Part shown: piece after piece, positions 1-10,813 of the stretch | Position numbering within the stretch: the stretch's first letter is position 1 | Layout of the letters: each line of letters begins with the position of its first letter | Source: Enterovibrio gelatinilyticus | Lineage (GTDB): Bacteria > Pseudomonadota > Gammaproteobacteria > Enterobacterales > Vibrionaceae | Reading direction: 5' to 3' | NCBI RefSeq assembly: GCF_028683095.1 | Contig: NZ_JAJUBC010000010.1 | Coordinates: 1-64,000, forward strand | DNA length: 64,000 nt | The notes under the pieces: model-generated | Databases searched by the model: none | What the model was told of the DNA's origin: nothing | What the model saw: only the letters and a program-made list of their open reading frames with translations | Program-made: the position numbers and the translations under genes

Positions 1-1343
1 ACAAACTCTTCCGAGCCTGTTGGGTGGATAGCCACAACGCTGTCGAAATCCGCTTTGGTTGCGCCCATCTTCATGGCAACGCCAAAGCCTTGGATCATCT
101 CGTCAACAGCAAAGCCGATACCGTGAAGACCAACAACCGTCTCTTCTTCACCCGCGCAGATTAGCTTCATGCGGCATGGCTGGCGGTGTTGGGTGACAGC
201 GGTGTACATGGCCGTAAAACCAGACGTGTAAACCTTCACGTTCTCTTCCCCGTACTGTGCTTTCGCTTCTTGTTCTGTCAGACCAATGGTGCCGATAGGT
301 GGGTGGCTGAATACCACGGTCGGGATCAGCGTGTAATCCATCTTGGCGTTGGTTTTGCCATTGAACAGACGCTCAGAAAGTTGGCGACCTGCTTTAACTG
401 CCACAGGGGTAAGCTCAACGCCACCTTCCATGATGTCACCCACACAGTAGATGCCAGCCACGTTTGTGTTCTGGAACTCATCCACTTTGATGTAGCCGCG
501 AGCATTGGTTTCAACGCCTGTTGCTTCCAAGTTGATTTTGCTGGTGGTCGGGTTACGACCAATCGCCCAGATGAGCAAATCAGTGTTGTGTGATGTGCCG
601 TTTTCAAAGTGAAGCGTCACTGAACCATCCGCTTCTTTCACGACTTCTTTTGGCGTTGAATGGGTGTGAAGGCTTGGGCCTTCTGCTTCCATCACTTCTA
701 CCAAGGTATCGATAATCATCGGGTCGAAGGTACGAAGCGGCGACTCTTTACGTACAAACAGGTGCGTGTCTGTACCTAGAGCATTAAGAACACCGGCGAT
801 TTCAACGGCAATGTAGCCTGCACCCACAACAGCAACGCGTTTTGGCTGCTCAGTAAGCTCAAAGAAACCGTTTGAATCGATGCCATGCTCAGCGCCTGGT
901 ACGTTCGGAATGGTTGGTTCGCCACCGACTGCAATTAGAATATTGTCAGCGGTGTAGTGCTCGCCGTTCACTTCGACGGTTTTCGCATCTACAAATTTAG
1001 CAAAGCCATTGATGACTTCGATGTTGTTTTTGCCCAATACGTTTTCGTAAGAGGTATGAATGCGTCCAATGTAGGCTTCACGGTTTTCGACCAGCTTTGC
1101 CCAATCGAATTTGTTTACCGTGGTATCGAAACCATAGTCAGGGCCATACAGTTTGATCGCTTCAGCAACTTGAGCGCCGTGCCACATCACTTTCTTTGGA
1201 ACACAACCTACGTTTACACAGGTGCCGCCTAAGTGTTTCGCTTCAACAATTGCTACCTTTGCACCATACATTGCCGCACGGTTAGCCGATGCAATACCAC
1301 CACTACCACCACCGATACAGATGTAATCAAAATGCTTGGCCAT
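1..1343 (-). CDS. gor: Glutathione reductase (C-terminal end cut by window edge)
   Basis: NADPH-dependent flavoprotein that reduces glutathione disulfide in the cytoplasm. The translated minus strand starts at an ATG ending at 1343 with the FAD-binding GGGSGG motif near residue 11, then the redox-active disulfide in [13 protein letters not shown] (Cys42 and Cys47). A second nucleotide-binding motif, [10 protein letters not shown], is followed by two arginines in [12 protein letters not shown] that in this family select NADPH. The catalytic HPTGSEE motif is reached just before the window edge. E. coli Gor has 450 residues and 447 codons are visible here, so only about three to four residues and the stop are missing. 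No defect is visible. Very similar dihydrolipoamide-dehydrogenase relatives are excluded by the NADPH arginines and overall sequence. Confidence 0.97.
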   Translation of the reverse strand, partial: MAKHFDYICIGGGSGGIASANRAAMYGAKVAIVEAKHLGGTCVNVGCVPKKVMWHGAQVAEAIKLYGPDYGFDTTVNKFDWAKLVENREAYIGRIHTSYENVLGKNNIEVINGFAKFVDAKTVEVNGEHYTADNILIAVGGEPTIPNVPGAEHGIDSNGFFELTEQPKRVAVVGAGYIAVEIAGVLNALGTDTHLFVRKESPLRTFDPMIIDTLVEVMEAEGPSLHTHSTPKEVVKEADGSVTLHFENGTSHNTDLLIWAIGRNPTTSKINLEATGVETNARGYIKVDEFQNTNVAGIYCVGDIMEGGVELTPVAVKAGRQLSERLFNGKTNAKMDYTLIPTVVFSHPPIGTIGLTEQEAKAQYGEENVKVYTSGFTAMYTAVTQHRQPCRMKLICAGEEETVVGLHGIGFAVDEMIQGFGVAMKMGATKADFDSVVAIHPTGSEEF

Positions 1344-1432
1344 TTTATTCTCCATGTGATTATTCTTATTTCCGCACTGATAGCGGTAATCCAATATTTC
1401 CCAATAGTAACAGACCCGATGGGGGCTGATTT

Positions 1433-2272
1433 TTACTCAGGTACAATCCATTCTACAAACTGATGACCTGTCGCGGGCGCAATTTTGCTTTGCAGCCACG
1501 GTAGAATTTCTTTCATCTGCGCTTCAAGCGTCCAAGGCGGGTTGATCACAATCATGCCTGACGCCGTCATACCGCGCTCTTCAGAATCGGGTGCAACCCC
1601 TAATTCGATTTGAAGGATTTTACGAACGCCGAGCTTTTCTAAGCCACGGGTGATCAAGTCGATATTTTTACGATACACCACCGGATACCAAATTGCATAA
1701 GTGCCAGTCGCCCAGCGGGCAACGCTTTCTTCAATTGCATCAACCACGTCTTGGTATTCGTGTTTTAGCTCATAAGGTGGGTCTATCAACACCACGCCAC
1801 GACGCTCTTTCGGCGGAAGGCTAGCTTTCAAACGCGCGTAGCCATCTTCTTTGAACATTTTTACCTGACGGTCGCCACGAAATTCTTGCAGTAGCAGCGG
1901 GAAATCCGTTGGGTGAAGTTCGGAAAACATCGCGCGGTCTTGGTCACGCAGCAATGTTCTGCCGACTTTTGGCGAGCCTGGGTAATAGCGAAGTGACTCG
2001 CCATCATTCAAGCTGCTAATGACATCCAAATACGGCGCTAATGCTTCCGGCACATCGTCGCATTGCCAAATCTTGCCAATCCCTTCTTTGTATTCGCCGG
2101 TCTTTTCTGCATGTTCATCGGCGAGATCGTAACGACCCGCACCGCTATGCGTATCGTGATACACAAAGGCTTTATCTTTTTGTTTAAGCGATTCAATGAT
2201 AAGGCTCTGAACAATGTGTTTAACCACATCGGCATGGTTGCCTGCGTGGAAGCTGTGGCGATAACTGAGCAT
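1433..2272 (-). CDS. rlmJ: 23S rRNA (adenine2030-N6)-methyltransferase RlmJ
   Basis: Methylates A2030 of 23S rRNA using S-adenosylmethionine. The 279-residue product begins [19 protein letters not shown], the typical RlmJ (YhiR) start. The catalytic VLIDPPYE motif lies in the middle and the length matches the E. coli enzyme (280 residues). The ATG ending at 2272 is preceded on the minus strand by an AGGT ribosome-binding sequence. It lies 89 bp upstream of gor on the same strand. No terminator separates the two genes, so cotranscription is possible, as with the gor/rlmJ neighbourhood known in E. coli. Confidence 0.96.
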   Translation of the reverse strand: MLSYRHSFHAGNHADVVKHIVQSLIIESLKQKDKAFVYHDTHSGAGRYDLADEHAEKTGEYKEGIGKIWQCDDVPEALAPYLDVISSLNDGESLRYYPGSPKVGRTLLRDQDRAMFSELHPTDFPLLLQEFRGDRQVKMFKEDGYARLKASLPPKERRGVVLIDPPYELKHEYQDVVDAIEESVARWATGTYAIWYPVVYRKNIDLITRGLEKLGVRKILQIELGVAPDSEERGMTASGMIVINPPWTLEAQMKEILPWLQSKIAPATGHQFVEWIVPE

Positions 2273-2329
2273 GATAGACCTGAATGAAAACGGACAAAAG
2301 TAGCGAGCATTATCGCTTATTGAGGCGTA

Positions 2330-2581
2330 ATACCCAAGCGGCCAAGAGGGGCTGGATTTCAGAGTTAGTTAGCGTGTCCAATGCGAGACAAACTTTCAGA
2401 ACAATAGCAGGCTATTTGATGTGAATTTGACGAAGTAGTGGGCATGCTGAAGCGCTTTCGAAGGGCGAGAGTACTATAAGGATGCGCTTAAACGGTTTTT
2501 AAAGGAATGAAGGGGAAAGTTGCGATCATGATGTCATTTACTTATCGCTGAAACCTGCTAATTCGGGTTGCTTGGGTATAT
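2330..2581. repeat. Intergenic region holding a dispersed palindromic repeat copy
   Basis: The 385-bp rlmJ-prlC gap has no gene I can support. Positions 2543-2580 resemble a 42-bp palindromic element at 23937-23978: about 30 of 42 positions are identical, including CCTGCT and CTTGGGTATA. A weaker inverted match, ATACCCAAGCGGCC, sits at 2331-2344, so the two ends could be terminal inverted repeats of a decayed element of about 250 bp. That pairing is inference; the identity of the 3' copy is seen directly. Confidence 0.5.
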
Positions 2582-2657
2582 CTGCAGCATCAGCATTGAA
2601 AACCCGTTCATTTGCCATCATAACTAGAGCATTGAGAAAGAGATAAAGGAATTGACC

Positions 2658-4700
2658 ATGTCCAACCCGTTGCTGTCGTTTACCGATTTGCCTCCCTTTT
2701 CTGCTATTAAGCCGGAACATGTTCAACCCGCGGTGGAGCAAGCCATCGCTGATTGCCGCTCCGCGATAGAAGCGGTGTTGGAAAACAACACAGATCCAAG
2801 TTGGGACAACATTTGTGTGCCGCTCGCAGAGAGTGACGACAGGCTCAGCCGCATTTGGTCGCCGATTGGACATATGAATGGTGTGGTGAACAGCCCTGAG
2901 CTTCGAGACGCTTATGAGGCATGTCTGCCGATGCTGTCTGATTACTCAACATGGGTAGGTCAAAACAAGCCATTGTATGACGCGTACAAAGCCATTAAAG
3001 CGCGTGACGATTTTGACTTTCTAACGCCAGCGCAGCAAAAGACCATCACCGATGCATTGCGTGATTTCGAATTGTCAGGCATTGCATTGCCACAAAAAGA
3101 GCAGCATCGATTTGGTGAGATCAGCAAGCGCTTGTCTGAGCTTTCTTCTAATTTCTCAAACAATGTGCTTGATGCCACGATGGGCTGGAGCAAGCAGATC
3201 ACAGATGTGAACGAACTTGCAGGCATGCCTGAATCAGCACTGGCGGCAGCACAAGCGCAAGCTGAGGCCAAAGAGCAAGAAGGATACCTGCTAACGCTTG
3301 ATATTCCGTCTTACCTGCCAGTGATGACCTACTGCGATAACCGCGAGCTTCGTGCAGAGATGTACCAAGCTTATACCACGCGAGCCTCTGATCGCGGACC
3401 TACTGCGGGTAAGTGGGACAACACTGATCTCATTAGCGAAACCTTGTTGCTGAAAAGCGAGATATCTCGACTCCTCGGTTTTGCTAGCTACAGTGAGCTG
3501 TCGTTGGCCACCAAAATGGCACAATCGACAGATCAGGTTTTGACCTTCCTTAATGAACTTGTCGACAAAGCGCGTCCACAAGGCGAACAAGACTTTCAGG
3601 CGTTGGAACAATTCGCTAAAGAGAATTTTGGCGTTGAAGCATTAGAGCCTTGGGATGTGGCTTACTATTCCGAGAAACTCAAGCAACACCAATACAGTAT
3701 TTCGGACGAAGAACTACGCCCATACTTCCCTGAAAACAAAGTGGTAGCCGGTTTATTTGAAGTGCTTAAGCGTGTATTTGGCATGGACGTGAAGCGCCGT
3801 GATGACGTGGATGTGTGGCACGAGTCAGTATCGTTTTACGATATATTCGATGGCAAAGGTGAGCTGCGTGGCAGCTTCTATTTGGACTTGTATGCCCGTG
3901 AACATAAACGTGGCGGAGCATGGATGGACGATTGTCGCGGTCGTCGAGTGACGGCGTCTGGTGAGCTTCAAACCCCTGTCGCATACCTAACCTGTAACTT
4001 CAACAAGCCTATCGGTGGCAAGCCTGCACTGTTCACGCATGATGAAGTGGTCACTTTGTTCCATGAATTTGGTCACGGCATTCACCACATGTTGACGCAA
4101 GTGGACGAATCATCTGTGTCCGGTATTAACGGCGTGCCGTGGGATGCGGTAGAGCTGCCAAGTCAGTTTTTAGAAAACTGGTGCTGGCAAGAAGATGCAC
4201 TAGCGTTTATTTCGGGTCATTTTGAAACCGGAGAGCCTCTGCCAAAAGACATGCTCGACAAAATGCTAGCAGCGAAGAACTTCCAATCAGCGATGTTCAT
4301 TTTACGTCAGCTAGAATTCGCACTGTTCGATTTTACCCTGTTCACGCGCTTCGACCCAGAGGAAGGTGCGAAAGTATTGGAAACGCTCGCCGAGGTGAAA
4401 AGCCGAGTCTCAGTGGTGCCATCCCCAGAGTGGAATCGCTTCCCGCATTCGTTCAGCCACATCTTCGCGGGTGGTTACAGTGCGGGCTATTACAGCTACC
4501 TTTGGGCGGAAGTGTTGTCGTCAGATGCGTTCAGTCGCTTTGAAGAAGAAGGCATTTTCAATACCGAAACTGGCGCGTCATTCCTAGAGAATATTTTAGA
4601 GCGCGGCGGCAGTGAAGAGCCCATGGAGCTGTTCAAACGCTTCCGTGGACGCGAGCCATCCCCCGATGCGTTTTTGCGTCACAGTGGTATTGGCGCTTAA
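2658..4700 (+). CDS. prlC: Oligopeptidase A (M3 family metallopeptidase)
   Basis: Cytoplasmic zinc peptidase that degrades short peptides, including cleaved signal peptides. The 680-residue product matches the E. coli length. It carries the M3 zinc motif HEFGHGIHH near residue 469, with the downstream glutamate helix following. I chose the ATG at 2658 rather than an in-frame TTG six bases upstream because AAGGA at 2646-2650 is correctly spaced only from the ATG. The gene is monocistronic and converges on gppA across a strong palindromic terminator. Confidence 0.97.
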   Translation: MSNPLLSFTDLPPFSAIKPEHVQPAVEQAIADCRSAIEAVLENNTDPSWDNICVPLAESDDRLSRIWSPIGHMNGVVNSPELRDAYEACLPMLSDYSTWVGQNKPLYDAYKAIKARDDFDFLTPAQQKTITDALRDFELSGIALPQKEQHRFGEISKRLSELSSNFSNNVLDATMGWSKQITDVNELAGMPESALAAAQAQAEAKEQEGYLLTLDIPSYLPVMTYCDNRELRAEMYQAYTTRASDRGPTAGKWDNTDLISETLLLKSEISRLLGFASYSELSLATKMAQSTDQVLTFLNELVDKARPQGEQDFQALEQFAKENFGVEALEPWDVAYYSEKLKQHQYSISDEELRPYFPENKVVAGLFEVLKRVFGMDVKRRDDVDVWHESVSFYDIFDGKGELRGSFYLDLYAREHKRGGAWMDDCRGRRVTASGELQTPVAYLTCNFNKPIGGKPALFTHDEVVTLFHEFGHGIHHMLTQVDESSVSGINGVPWDAVELPSQFLENWCWQEDALAFISGHFETGEPLPKDMLDKMLAAKNFQSAMFILRQLEFALFDFTLFTRFDPEEGAKVLETLAEVKSRVSVVPSPEWNRFPHSFSHIFAGGYSAGYYSYLWAEVLSSDAFSRFEEEGIFNTETGASFLENILERGGSEEPMELFKRFRGREPSPDAFLRHSGIGA

Positions 4701-4719
4701 CTGACTGTTAAAGTCGTAC

Positions 4720-4750
4720 AAAAAAGCACGGCAATTGCCGTGCTTTTTTA
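4720..4750. terminator. Bidirectional terminator between prlC and gppA
   Basis: AGCACGGCAATTGCCGTGCT is a perfect palindrome flanked by A-runs and T-runs, so it forms a rho-independent terminator in both directions between the convergent genes. Confidence 0.92.
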
Positions 4751-4764
4751 TGCCTGAAACATCG

Positions 4765-6246
4765 CTAGGCGATGATCAAAGGCCAGTGTTGGTCGCATTG
4801 ACGCTGGGCTTCCAGTGCTAATTCTGCAGACATAAGCGGGTTATTCGCTTCCCATTCATGTGGCAGAGTGAGTGTCAGCGCATCGTATTCTGCGTTCAAT
4901 GTCACGACGGGAAGCGTTTGGCTGTCACGGCGGTGACATAAGATCACAGCAAGTCGCAATATGCGTAGAATGCGATTCGCGCTGGTGGCCGATACTGCGC
5001 TTTGCGCGCCAATTGGTTGCAGTTGTTCGCGATACTGACGAAGTAGCTGAGCAAGCAGTTGTTTCTGCGCTTGTGTAAAGCCCGGCAAATCGAGATTTTT
5101 TATCAAGTATGCAGCGTGTTCGCCGTCTTTCTTGAAACCAATGCTCATGCCAATTTCGTAAAGCTCGGCGGCAGAGTTCAACATATCTTCCGCGATAGGC
5201 TCAACGATCCATTTATCACCACACTGGCGAAGCAGGTTGGCGGCCATGTTAGCGACGCTGTTAGCGTGAGCCTGATCGAGCTGATAACGAGACTGTATGC
5301 TTTGAATAGTACGGATGCGAATGTCTTGCTGCTGCATTGTATTCATCATGCCATACACTAGGCCTTCACGAAGCGCACCGCCTGCCAGTGTCATCGAATC
5401 GATGTCGAATTGCTCAAAAATCGCGATAAGAATTGATAGGCCGCTTGGGAATACCAAGGCACGCTCTAGCGTCAAACCATCAATATCGAGTTCTTCTACC
5501 TGACCAAACCCGATGGCCTGCTTGCGTAATCGATGCAATTTGGCGAGGGTGATAACTTCGTCCATGCCTTGTGCAATCATGATTTCTTGCAATGCCTGAA
5601 CGGTGCCGCTGGCACCCACACAAACATCCCAACCAAGAGAGCGATAGCGTTCAACAATCGGCGCTAGGACTTGTTTGGCACCGTCAATCGCACGGTCAAA
5701 GCTGGCTTCTGTTAGCGAGCGGTCTTTGAAGTGTTGTTCAAGCCAAGTAACACAACCCATATCAAGGCTGGTTAATGCCGCAGCATCAAATCCTTCACCG
5801 ATGATAAGTTCTGTGCTGGCACCACCGATATCCACAACCAATCGTTTACCTTTACCACCAGAGGTGTGTGCGACACCTTGATAAATGGTGCAAGCCTCTT
5901 CCTCACCTGTAATAACCGTGATGGGGTGGCCTAAAATCTGATTGGCTTTTGCAATGAACTCATCGGTGTTTTTGGCGCTGCGAAGTGCTGCCGTAGCGAC
6001 AATACGAATATTCTGAGGGTCGATATCTTGTAGGCGTTCAGCGAACAAAGAAAGGCAATCCCAACCGCGCTGCATTGCTTCGCTGCTGAGGTTAAGGTGT
6101 TTGTCCAAACCTGCGGCGAGGCGGACTTTGCGTTTGATTTTTGCCAGCGTTTGCACACTGCCTTGAACCTCGCGAACAACCAGCATATGAAAGCTGTTTG
6201 AACCGAGGTCAATGGCAGCGTACAGGGGCGAACGCGCGTGATCCAT
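4765..6246 (-). CDS. gppA: Guanosine-5'-triphosphate,3'-diphosphate pyrophosphatase / exopolyphosphatase
   Basis: Member of the Ppx/GppA phosphatase family, which converts pppGpp to ppGpp and can degrade polyphosphate. The 493-residue product opens with [16 protein letters not shown], the ASKHA phosphate-binding loop, and has the second loop [11 protein letters not shown] near residue 140. The sequence is closer to E. coli GppA (494 residues, beside rhlB) than to Ppx, and the gene lies directly downstream of rhlB as in E. coli. ATG at 6246 has AGGGGTAA upstream. Only 21 bp separate it from the rhlB stop, so the two are probably cotranscribed. Confidence 0.94.
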   Translation of the reverse strand: MDHARSPLYAAIDLGSNSFHMLVVREVQGSVQTLAKIKRKVRLAAGLDKHLNLSSEAMQRGWDCLSLFAERLQDIDPQNIRIVATAALRSAKNTDEFIAKANQILGHPITVITGEEEACTIYQGVAHTSGGKGKRLVVDIGGASTELIIGEGFDAAALTSLDMGCVTWLEQHFKDRSLTEASFDRAIDGAKQVLAPIVERYRSLGWDVCVGASGTVQALQEIMIAQGMDEVITLAKLHRLRKQAIGFGQVEELDIDGLTLERALVFPSGLSILIAIFEQFDIDSMTLAGGALREGLVYGMMNTMQQQDIRIRTIQSIQSRYQLDQAHANSVANMAANLLRQCGDKWIVEPIAEDMLNSAAELYEIGMSIGFKKDGEHAAYLIKNLDLPGFTQAQKQLLAQLLRQYREQLQPIGAQSAVSATSANRILRILRLAVILCHRRDSQTLPVVTLNAEYDALTLTLPHEWEANNPLMSAELALEAQRQCDQHWPLIIA

Positions 6247-6267
6247 GCTGTGTTACCCCTGAGTGTT

Positions 6268-7569
6268 TTACGCTTTATTCTGCGGCGGACGACGACGACC
6301 GCGGCCACGATTTTGCGGGCCAGTTTTGTTGCCTGACGTATTGCGGCGACTATTAACCTGACGCGGACGTTGCAGGCGGATAGGCGGCGGTAAATCGGTC
6401 ATCAATGCGTCTTCACTGTATTCAGACACTGGGATAGCATGATCGATATATTCTTCAATGCCTGGCAGATTCACGGCGTATTCTTCACACGCGAAACTGA
6501 TAGAGTGACCGCTTGCACCAGCACGACCAGTACGGCCAATACGGTGAACATAATCTTCGCTATCGTCAGGTAGATCGTAGTTGAATACGTGTGTTACCTG
6601 AGGAATGTGCAGACCACGAGCGGCAACGTCAGTTGCAACCAGAATGTCGATGTCACCTTTGGTGAAATCTTCAAGGATCTTCATGCGTTTTTTCTGAGGC
6701 ACATCACCCGTTAGCAAACCAGCGCGTAGTTCATCAGCAGCCAAGTGGCCCCAGATTTGCTCACAGCGGTGCTTGGTGTTGGCAAACACAATCGCACGTT
6801 CTGGCCAATCTTCTTCGATCAAAGTCTGCAGCAAGCGCATCTTGTCGTTGTTTGATGGATAGAACAATTCTTCCTGAATGCGGTGACCGGTTTTTTGGTC
6901 GGGTTCAACCACAACATGTTCAGGGTTTGTCATGTGCTCAAACGCCAATTCCTGCACACGGTAGGAAAGGGTCGCTGAGAACAGCATGTTTTGACGCTCA
7001 GCCGGAGCAGGCATGCGGCGGAACAAGAAACGAATGTCCTTGATAAAGCCTAGGTCGAACATACGGTCCGCTTCATCAAGCACGACGGCTTGAATCGCGT
7101 TCAAGTCGATCACACGCTGCTTGTAGAAGTCGATAATACGACCACAGGTGCCGATAAGAATATCAACGCCATTTTCCAGAACTTCTTTCTGCTTGTCGTA
7201 CGCTTCACCGCCGTAGGCCAAGCCAGCGGTCAGTGAGGTTGAGGCCAGTAACGGGGCAGCATCGTTGTAGATCTGGATCGCAAGTTCGCGCGTCGGTGCC
7301 ATAATGATGGCTCGCGGGCAGTTTTTCTTGCGGTCGGCAGGTGCCTCCGTTGTCAGCAAGTGATGGAAAGTCGCAGTCAGGAATGCCAGTGTCTTACCTG
7401 TGCCCGTTTGGGCCTGTCCTGCAATGTCTCGGCCGGTGAGCAGGACCGGCAATGCCAAGGCTTGAATAGGGGTACAGTTATGAAACCCTTTTTCTTCCAA
7501 ACCTTTGATGACATCGGCGTGTAGACCGAAGTCGGCAAATTTTTGCTCTGTGAGATGCGTCATTTTCAT
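6268..7569 (-). CDS. rhlB: ATP-dependent RNA helicase RhlB
   Basis: DEAD-box helicase that works with RNase E and PNPase in the RNA degradosome. Motifs appear in order: Q motif near FHNCTPIQ, Walker [19 protein letters not shown] in [16 protein letters not shown], and [11 protein letters not shown] short basic arginine-rich tail ends the protein. Three in-frame ATGs lie within five codons (7575, 7569, 7563). I chose 7569, giving MKMTHLTEQ, by comparison with Vibrio and E. coli RhlB starts; the exact start is uncertain. It is divergent from trxA and heads an operon with gppA. Confidence 0.95.
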   Translation of the reverse strand: MKMTHLTEQKFADFGLHADVIKGLEEKGFHNCTPIQALALPVLLTGRDIAGQAQTGTGKTLAFLTATFHHLLTTEAPADRKKNCPRAIIMAPTRELAIQIYNDAAPLLASTSLTAGLAYGGEAYDKQKEVLENGVDILIGTCGRIIDFYKQRVIDLNAIQAVVLDEADRMFDLGFIKDIRFLFRRMPAPAERQNMLFSATLSYRVQELAFEHMTNPEHVVVEPDQKTGHRIQEELFYPSNNDKMRLLQTLIEEDWPERAIVFANTKHRCEQIWGHLAADELRAGLLTGDVPQKKRMKILEDFTKGDIDILVATDVAARGLHIPQVTHVFNYDLPDDSEDYVHRIGRTGRAGASGHSISFACEEYAVNLPGIEEYIDHAIPVSEYSEDALMTDLPPPIRLQRPRQVNSRRNTSGNKTGPQNRGRGRRRPPQNKA

Positions 7570-7682
7570 CAGCATAGAATATCAGCTTAGGCTTGCAATA
7601 CGATAGTGAATACATTCAAATAGTGTGATGATTTACTGGTTGGTATATCACCAGTGACAAAAAGTAATCATTGGAGTGAAAG

Positions 7683-8009
7683 ATGAGCGACAAGATTTTG
7701 CAGCTGACAGACGACAGCTTCGAGGCAGATGTTATCAATGCTGCAGGCCCTGTACTGGTTGATTTCTGGGCAGAGTGGTGTGGTCCATGTAAGATGATCG
7801 CCCCTATTCTTGACGAAATCGCTGAAGAGTACGAAGGGAAAGTCACTATTGGTAAATTGAATATCGACCAAAATGCAGGTACCCCACCTAAATTCGGTAT
7901 CCGTGGTATTCCAACATTATTGCTGTTTAAAGACGGCGGTGTAGCGGCAACGAAGGTTGGCGCTCTGTCAAAAACTCAACTGAAAGAGTTTTTAGACGCA
8001 AACCTATAA
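7683..8009 (+). CDS. trxA: Thioredoxin 1
   Basis: Small cytoplasmic dithiol oxidoreductase that donates electrons to ribonucleotide reductase, PAPS reductase and methionine sulfoxide reductases. The 108-residue product has the active site WCGPC at residues 32-36 and the cis-proline loop GIPTLLLF. The length equals that of E. coli TrxA. A GGAGTGAAAG ribosome-binding sequence precedes the ATG. The gene sits between rhlB (divergent) and rho (same strand), the conserved enterobacterial and Vibrio order. Confidence 0.98.
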   Translation: MSDKILQLTDDSFEADVINAAGPVLVDFWAEWCGPCKMIAPILDEIAEEYEGKVTIGKLNIDQNAGTPPKFGIRGIPTLLLFKDGGVAATKVGALSKTQLKEFLDANL

Positions 8010-8016
8010 TGTGACA

Positions 8017-8056
8017 AATAAGCCGTGTACCACTCAGGACACGGCTTATTTGTTTC
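8017..8056 (+). terminator. Terminator after trxA
   Basis: A perfect 12-bp stem, AATAAGCCGTGT pairing with ACACGGCTTATT around a 10-base loop, is followed by TGTTT. It lies between trxA and the rho leader. Confidence 0.8.
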
Positions 8057-8108
8057 TAGTAACTAGACAGTTCCCCGATCTGGTGCTAACTTATTGCACG
8101 TAAAGTGT

Positions 8109-8195
8109 ACATCTGTTCATCTCTTGATCACACCCGTGATTCCTAAATTCAAACTAATTCAGACCTCAACTTTGACTGACAAGACACCTACCACT
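8109..8195 (+). promoter_or_regulatory. C-rich, G-poor rho leader (candidate rut/autoregulation region)
   Basis: By my hand count these 87 bases before the rho ATG hold about 27 C against about 8 G and no strong hairpin. This is the composition of Rho loading (rut) sites. Rho is known to attenuate its own leader transcript in E. coli. The region is also open in frame with rho for 34 codons back to a TTG, but no family member I know carries such an extension. Confidence 0.4.
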
Positions 8196-9461
8196 ATGAA
8201 TCTTACCGAACTGAAGAATCAGGCCGTTTCTGAGCTGGTCGCCTTAGGCGAAAGCATGGGCCTTGAGAACCTTGCCCGCCTCCGTAAACAAGACATTATC
8301 TTCGCGATTTTGAAACAACATGCGAAAGGCGGCGAAGATATTTTTGGAAACGGCGTGCTGGAAATTCTTCAGGACGGTTTCGGCTTCCTGCGCAGCGCAG
8401 ACAGCTCTTACCTTGCTGGCCCAGATGATATCTATGTTTCACCAAGCCAAATTCGCCGCTTTAACCTGCGAACTGGTGATACCATCTCTGGCAAAATTCG
8501 TCCGCCGAAAGACGGCGAGCGTTACTTCGCACTGTTAAAAGTGAACGAAGTTAACCATGACAAACCTGATAATGCCCGCAACAAGATCCTGTTTGAAAAC
8601 CTGACGCCTCTGCACGCTAACGAGCGTATGGTGATGGAGCGTGGTAATGGCTCAACCGAAGATATCACAGCACGTGTGCTGGATTTGGCATCGCCAATCG
8701 GTAAAGGTCAACGTGGTTTGATTGTTGCTCCGCCTAAAGCGGGTAAAACCATTTTGCTGCAGAACATCGCACAGAGCATTGCCCACAACCACCCTGAGTG
8801 TGAGTTGATGGTACTTCTGATTGACGAACGTCCTGAAGAAGTGACCGAAATGCAGCGTTTGGTTAAAGGTGAAGTGATCGCTTCTACCTTTGATGAGCCA
8901 GCAAGCCGTCACGTACAAGTTGCGGAAATGGTTATCGAAAAAGCAAAACGCCTTGTTGAGCACAAAAAAGACGTAGTTATCCTTTTGGATTCTATTACAC
9001 GTCTGGCTCGTGCATATAACACCGTGGTACCAAGCTCAGGCAAAGTACTGACAGGTGGTGTGGATGCGAATGCATTGCACCGTCCTAAGCGTTTCTTTGG
9101 TGCTGCACGTAACGTTGAAGAGGGCGGAAGCCTGACCATCATCGCAACGGCATTGGTTGATACCGGCTCTAAGATGGATGAAGTTATTTACGAAGAATTT
9201 AAAGGTACAGGTAACATGGAACTGCACCTATCTCGTAAGATTGCCGAGAAGCGTGTCTTCCCTGCGATTGATTTCACCCGCTCTGGTACCCGTCGTGAAG
9301 AGCTTCTTACAAAGTCTGATGAACTACAGAAAATGTGGATTCTGCGTAAGATTGTTCATCCTATGGGCGAAATTGATGGCATGGAATTCCTGCTTGATAA
9401 GCTCTCGATGACCAAGACCAACGAAGAATTCTTTGAAGCAATGCGTCGTCAGAAATCGTAA
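8196..9461 (+). CDS. rho: Transcription termination factor Rho
   Basis: Hexameric RNA-dependent ATPase that releases RNA polymerase at rho-dependent terminators. The product from the ATG at 8196 is 421 residues, against 419 in E. coli, and begins [14 protein letters not shown] as expected. It contains the cold-shock-like RNA-binding domain ([15 protein letters not shown]), Walker A APPKAGKT near residue 180, Walker [10 protein letters not shown], and the secondary RNA-binding Q and R loops. The reading frame continues upstream to a TTG at 8094, but homology decides for 8196. The ribosome-binding sequence before this ATG is weak. Confidence 0.97.
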   Translation: MNLTELKNQAVSELVALGESMGLENLARLRKQDIIFAILKQHAKGGEDIFGNGVLEILQDGFGFLRSADSSYLAGPDDIYVSPSQIRRFNLRTGDTISGKIRPPKDGERYFALLKVNEVNHDKPDNARNKILFENLTPLHANERMVMERGNGSTEDITARVLDLASPIGKGQRGLIVAPPKAGKTILLQNIAQSIAHNHPECELMVLLIDERPEEVTEMQRLVKGEVIASTFDEPASRHVQVAEMVIEKAKRLVEHKKDVVILLDSITRLARAYNTVVPSSGKVLTGGVDANALHRPKRFFGAARNVEEGGSLTIIATALVDTGSKMDEVIYEEFKGTGNMELHLSRKIAEKRVFPAIDFTRSGTRREELLTKSDELQKMWILRKIVHPMGEIDGMEFLLDKLSMTKTNEEFFEAMRRQKS

Positions 9462-9475
9462 CGCGCATCATGCAA

Positions 9476-9508
9476 CAAAAAAGCATCGCTTAGGCGGTGC
9501 TTTTTTTT
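9476..9508 (+). terminator. Terminator after rho
   Basis: AAGCATCGC pairs with GCGGTGCTT around TTAG, followed by eight T residues: a standard rho-independent terminator. Confidence 0.88.
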
Positions 9509-9724
9509 GCCTGAATATTTTGATGTCGCTGTCCAGTAAGTTGTAGTGTGTGTCATTGGGTCGATCGCGGTGAGCGTTATTAGGGTTAGATTGCACCGAA
9601 TACCTGCTTAACAGTGCGTCGATACTGGCGTATATGGGTTGCTAAATATGAGAATGAGCCTCAGAATTGAGCAAGCATATTATTCAGCCAGTGGATTAGG
9701 ATGTACTGGTGCAGGATTTCTGGG

Positions 9725-10723
9725 ATGAAACGTTCACTCGCTTTACTACTCATATTATTTTTCGTCCTCTTTGGCGGCGTTTCTCGTGCTATCACGATTT
9801 CTCCCGATGACGTTGCTTCGCACATAGCCGATCCCAACTCCGTTTCCGCTATTCTTAAAGCGACCGCGCTTTTTGACGACAACAAAATCCCTCAACTCGA
9901 TACTTATCTTGCTTCAATGCCAACCTTGCTGCGTGAAGAAACGCTGACGGTATTGGCGCGTAGCGCCTTGGATTTTTCCCATATGACGCCTGAGCGTGAA
10001 AAGTTTCTCGTTAAGATAAGCCATCAACAACCTAAGTATTTGGTGAAAAGTCAGGGCAATGGCTATTGGGTCACTATGCCAGCCTTTAACTATGCTGGAG
10101 AGGCAAAATGGGTACTGAATCGTTGGGAGATCAAACTGCTTGAGAACGAAGCGAATCGCCTGCTTAACTATGATCAATTGTCATTGGCTAAATGGTTGTC
10201 TTTCTCGTCAGCTGATTATGCATTGCGCCGAGAAGCCTTAGTTAGCCTGATCTCCCATTTAACGCTGCCTGCTCTCGCCAAACTTGAAACCTTATATATC
10301 AACGATAAAAGTATGGTGTGGAGCCCAGATAATGCGGTATTGGCCGCATTGACGAGCAGAACGGGTAGTGATGAATTATACAATCTACTGTGGTTGCGAC
10401 GTACGGACAATTACAGCTTAGAAGTGCTGCAAAAGCTCGATGTTCCGCCCATTACTGAGCTTGATATCGATCAGATGATCGCTGCCACGGTGAATCCCGT
10501 ATTGGCCGACACGGCATTGAGACAACTTTCAAGTTTGAATCCGCTGCCAGACAGCGTGAAGGCGTTTTTACTGAAGAAAATTGGTGATCGTCGTCAGGGT
10601 GAAGCCATCGTTGTCTTGCTGGCTAAGAAGGGGCATCGAGGTTGGTTACTGCGAATGCAAAAGCAAGCATCAGGCGTAACCCGTCGTAATATTGAGAACG
10701 GACTAGAGAGTGTGAAAATCTAA
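9725..10723 (+). CDS. Putative exported alpha-helical protein of unknown function
   Basis: I do not recognise a named family. The 332-residue product from the ATG at 9725 starts with MKRS and a hydrophobic stretch ending in GGVSRA, a good Sec signal peptide, so export to the periplasm is likely. The mature part is predicted mainly helical with repeated leucine-rich helices (for example TALRQLSSLNPLPDSVKAFL), resembling HEAT-like repeats; this is inference. No cysteine pair, metal site or nuclease motif is visible. An AGGA eight bases upstream supports this ATG over one eight codons earlier at 9701. It stands alone between rho and ubiD on the same strand. Confidence 0.8.
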   Translation: MKRSLALLLILFFVLFGGVSRAITISPDDVASHIADPNSVSAILKATALFDDNKIPQLDTYLASMPTLLREETLTVLARSALDFSHMTPEREKFLVKISHQQPKYLVKSQGNGYWVTMPAFNYAGEAKWVLNRWEIKLLENEANRLLNYDQLSLAKWLSFSSADYALRREALVSLISHLTLPALAKLETLYINDKSMVWSPDNAVLAALTSRTGSDELYNLLWLRRTDNYSLEVLQKLDVPPITELDIDQMIAATVNPVLADTALRQLSSLNPLPDSVKAFLLKKIGDRRQGEAIVVLLAKKGHRGWLLRMQKQASGVTRRNIENGLESVKI

Positions 10724-10813
10724 AAGACATGTTCATCGTTTCTACTCCCTTGGCCGTGTTACAGGCAATACATCTCGTTATAATCAACCCCTCACATCTC
10801 ATCTGGGAAGGCC

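Noticed and set aside
186-1463. Plus-strand open frames over gor
   Set aside because: They are antisense shadows of gor; products show no domains and gor is intact on the other strand.
8094-8195. N-terminal extension of Rho by 34 codons
   Set aside because: No homologue I know has it, it starts with TTG, and the ATG at 8196 gives the exact family start.
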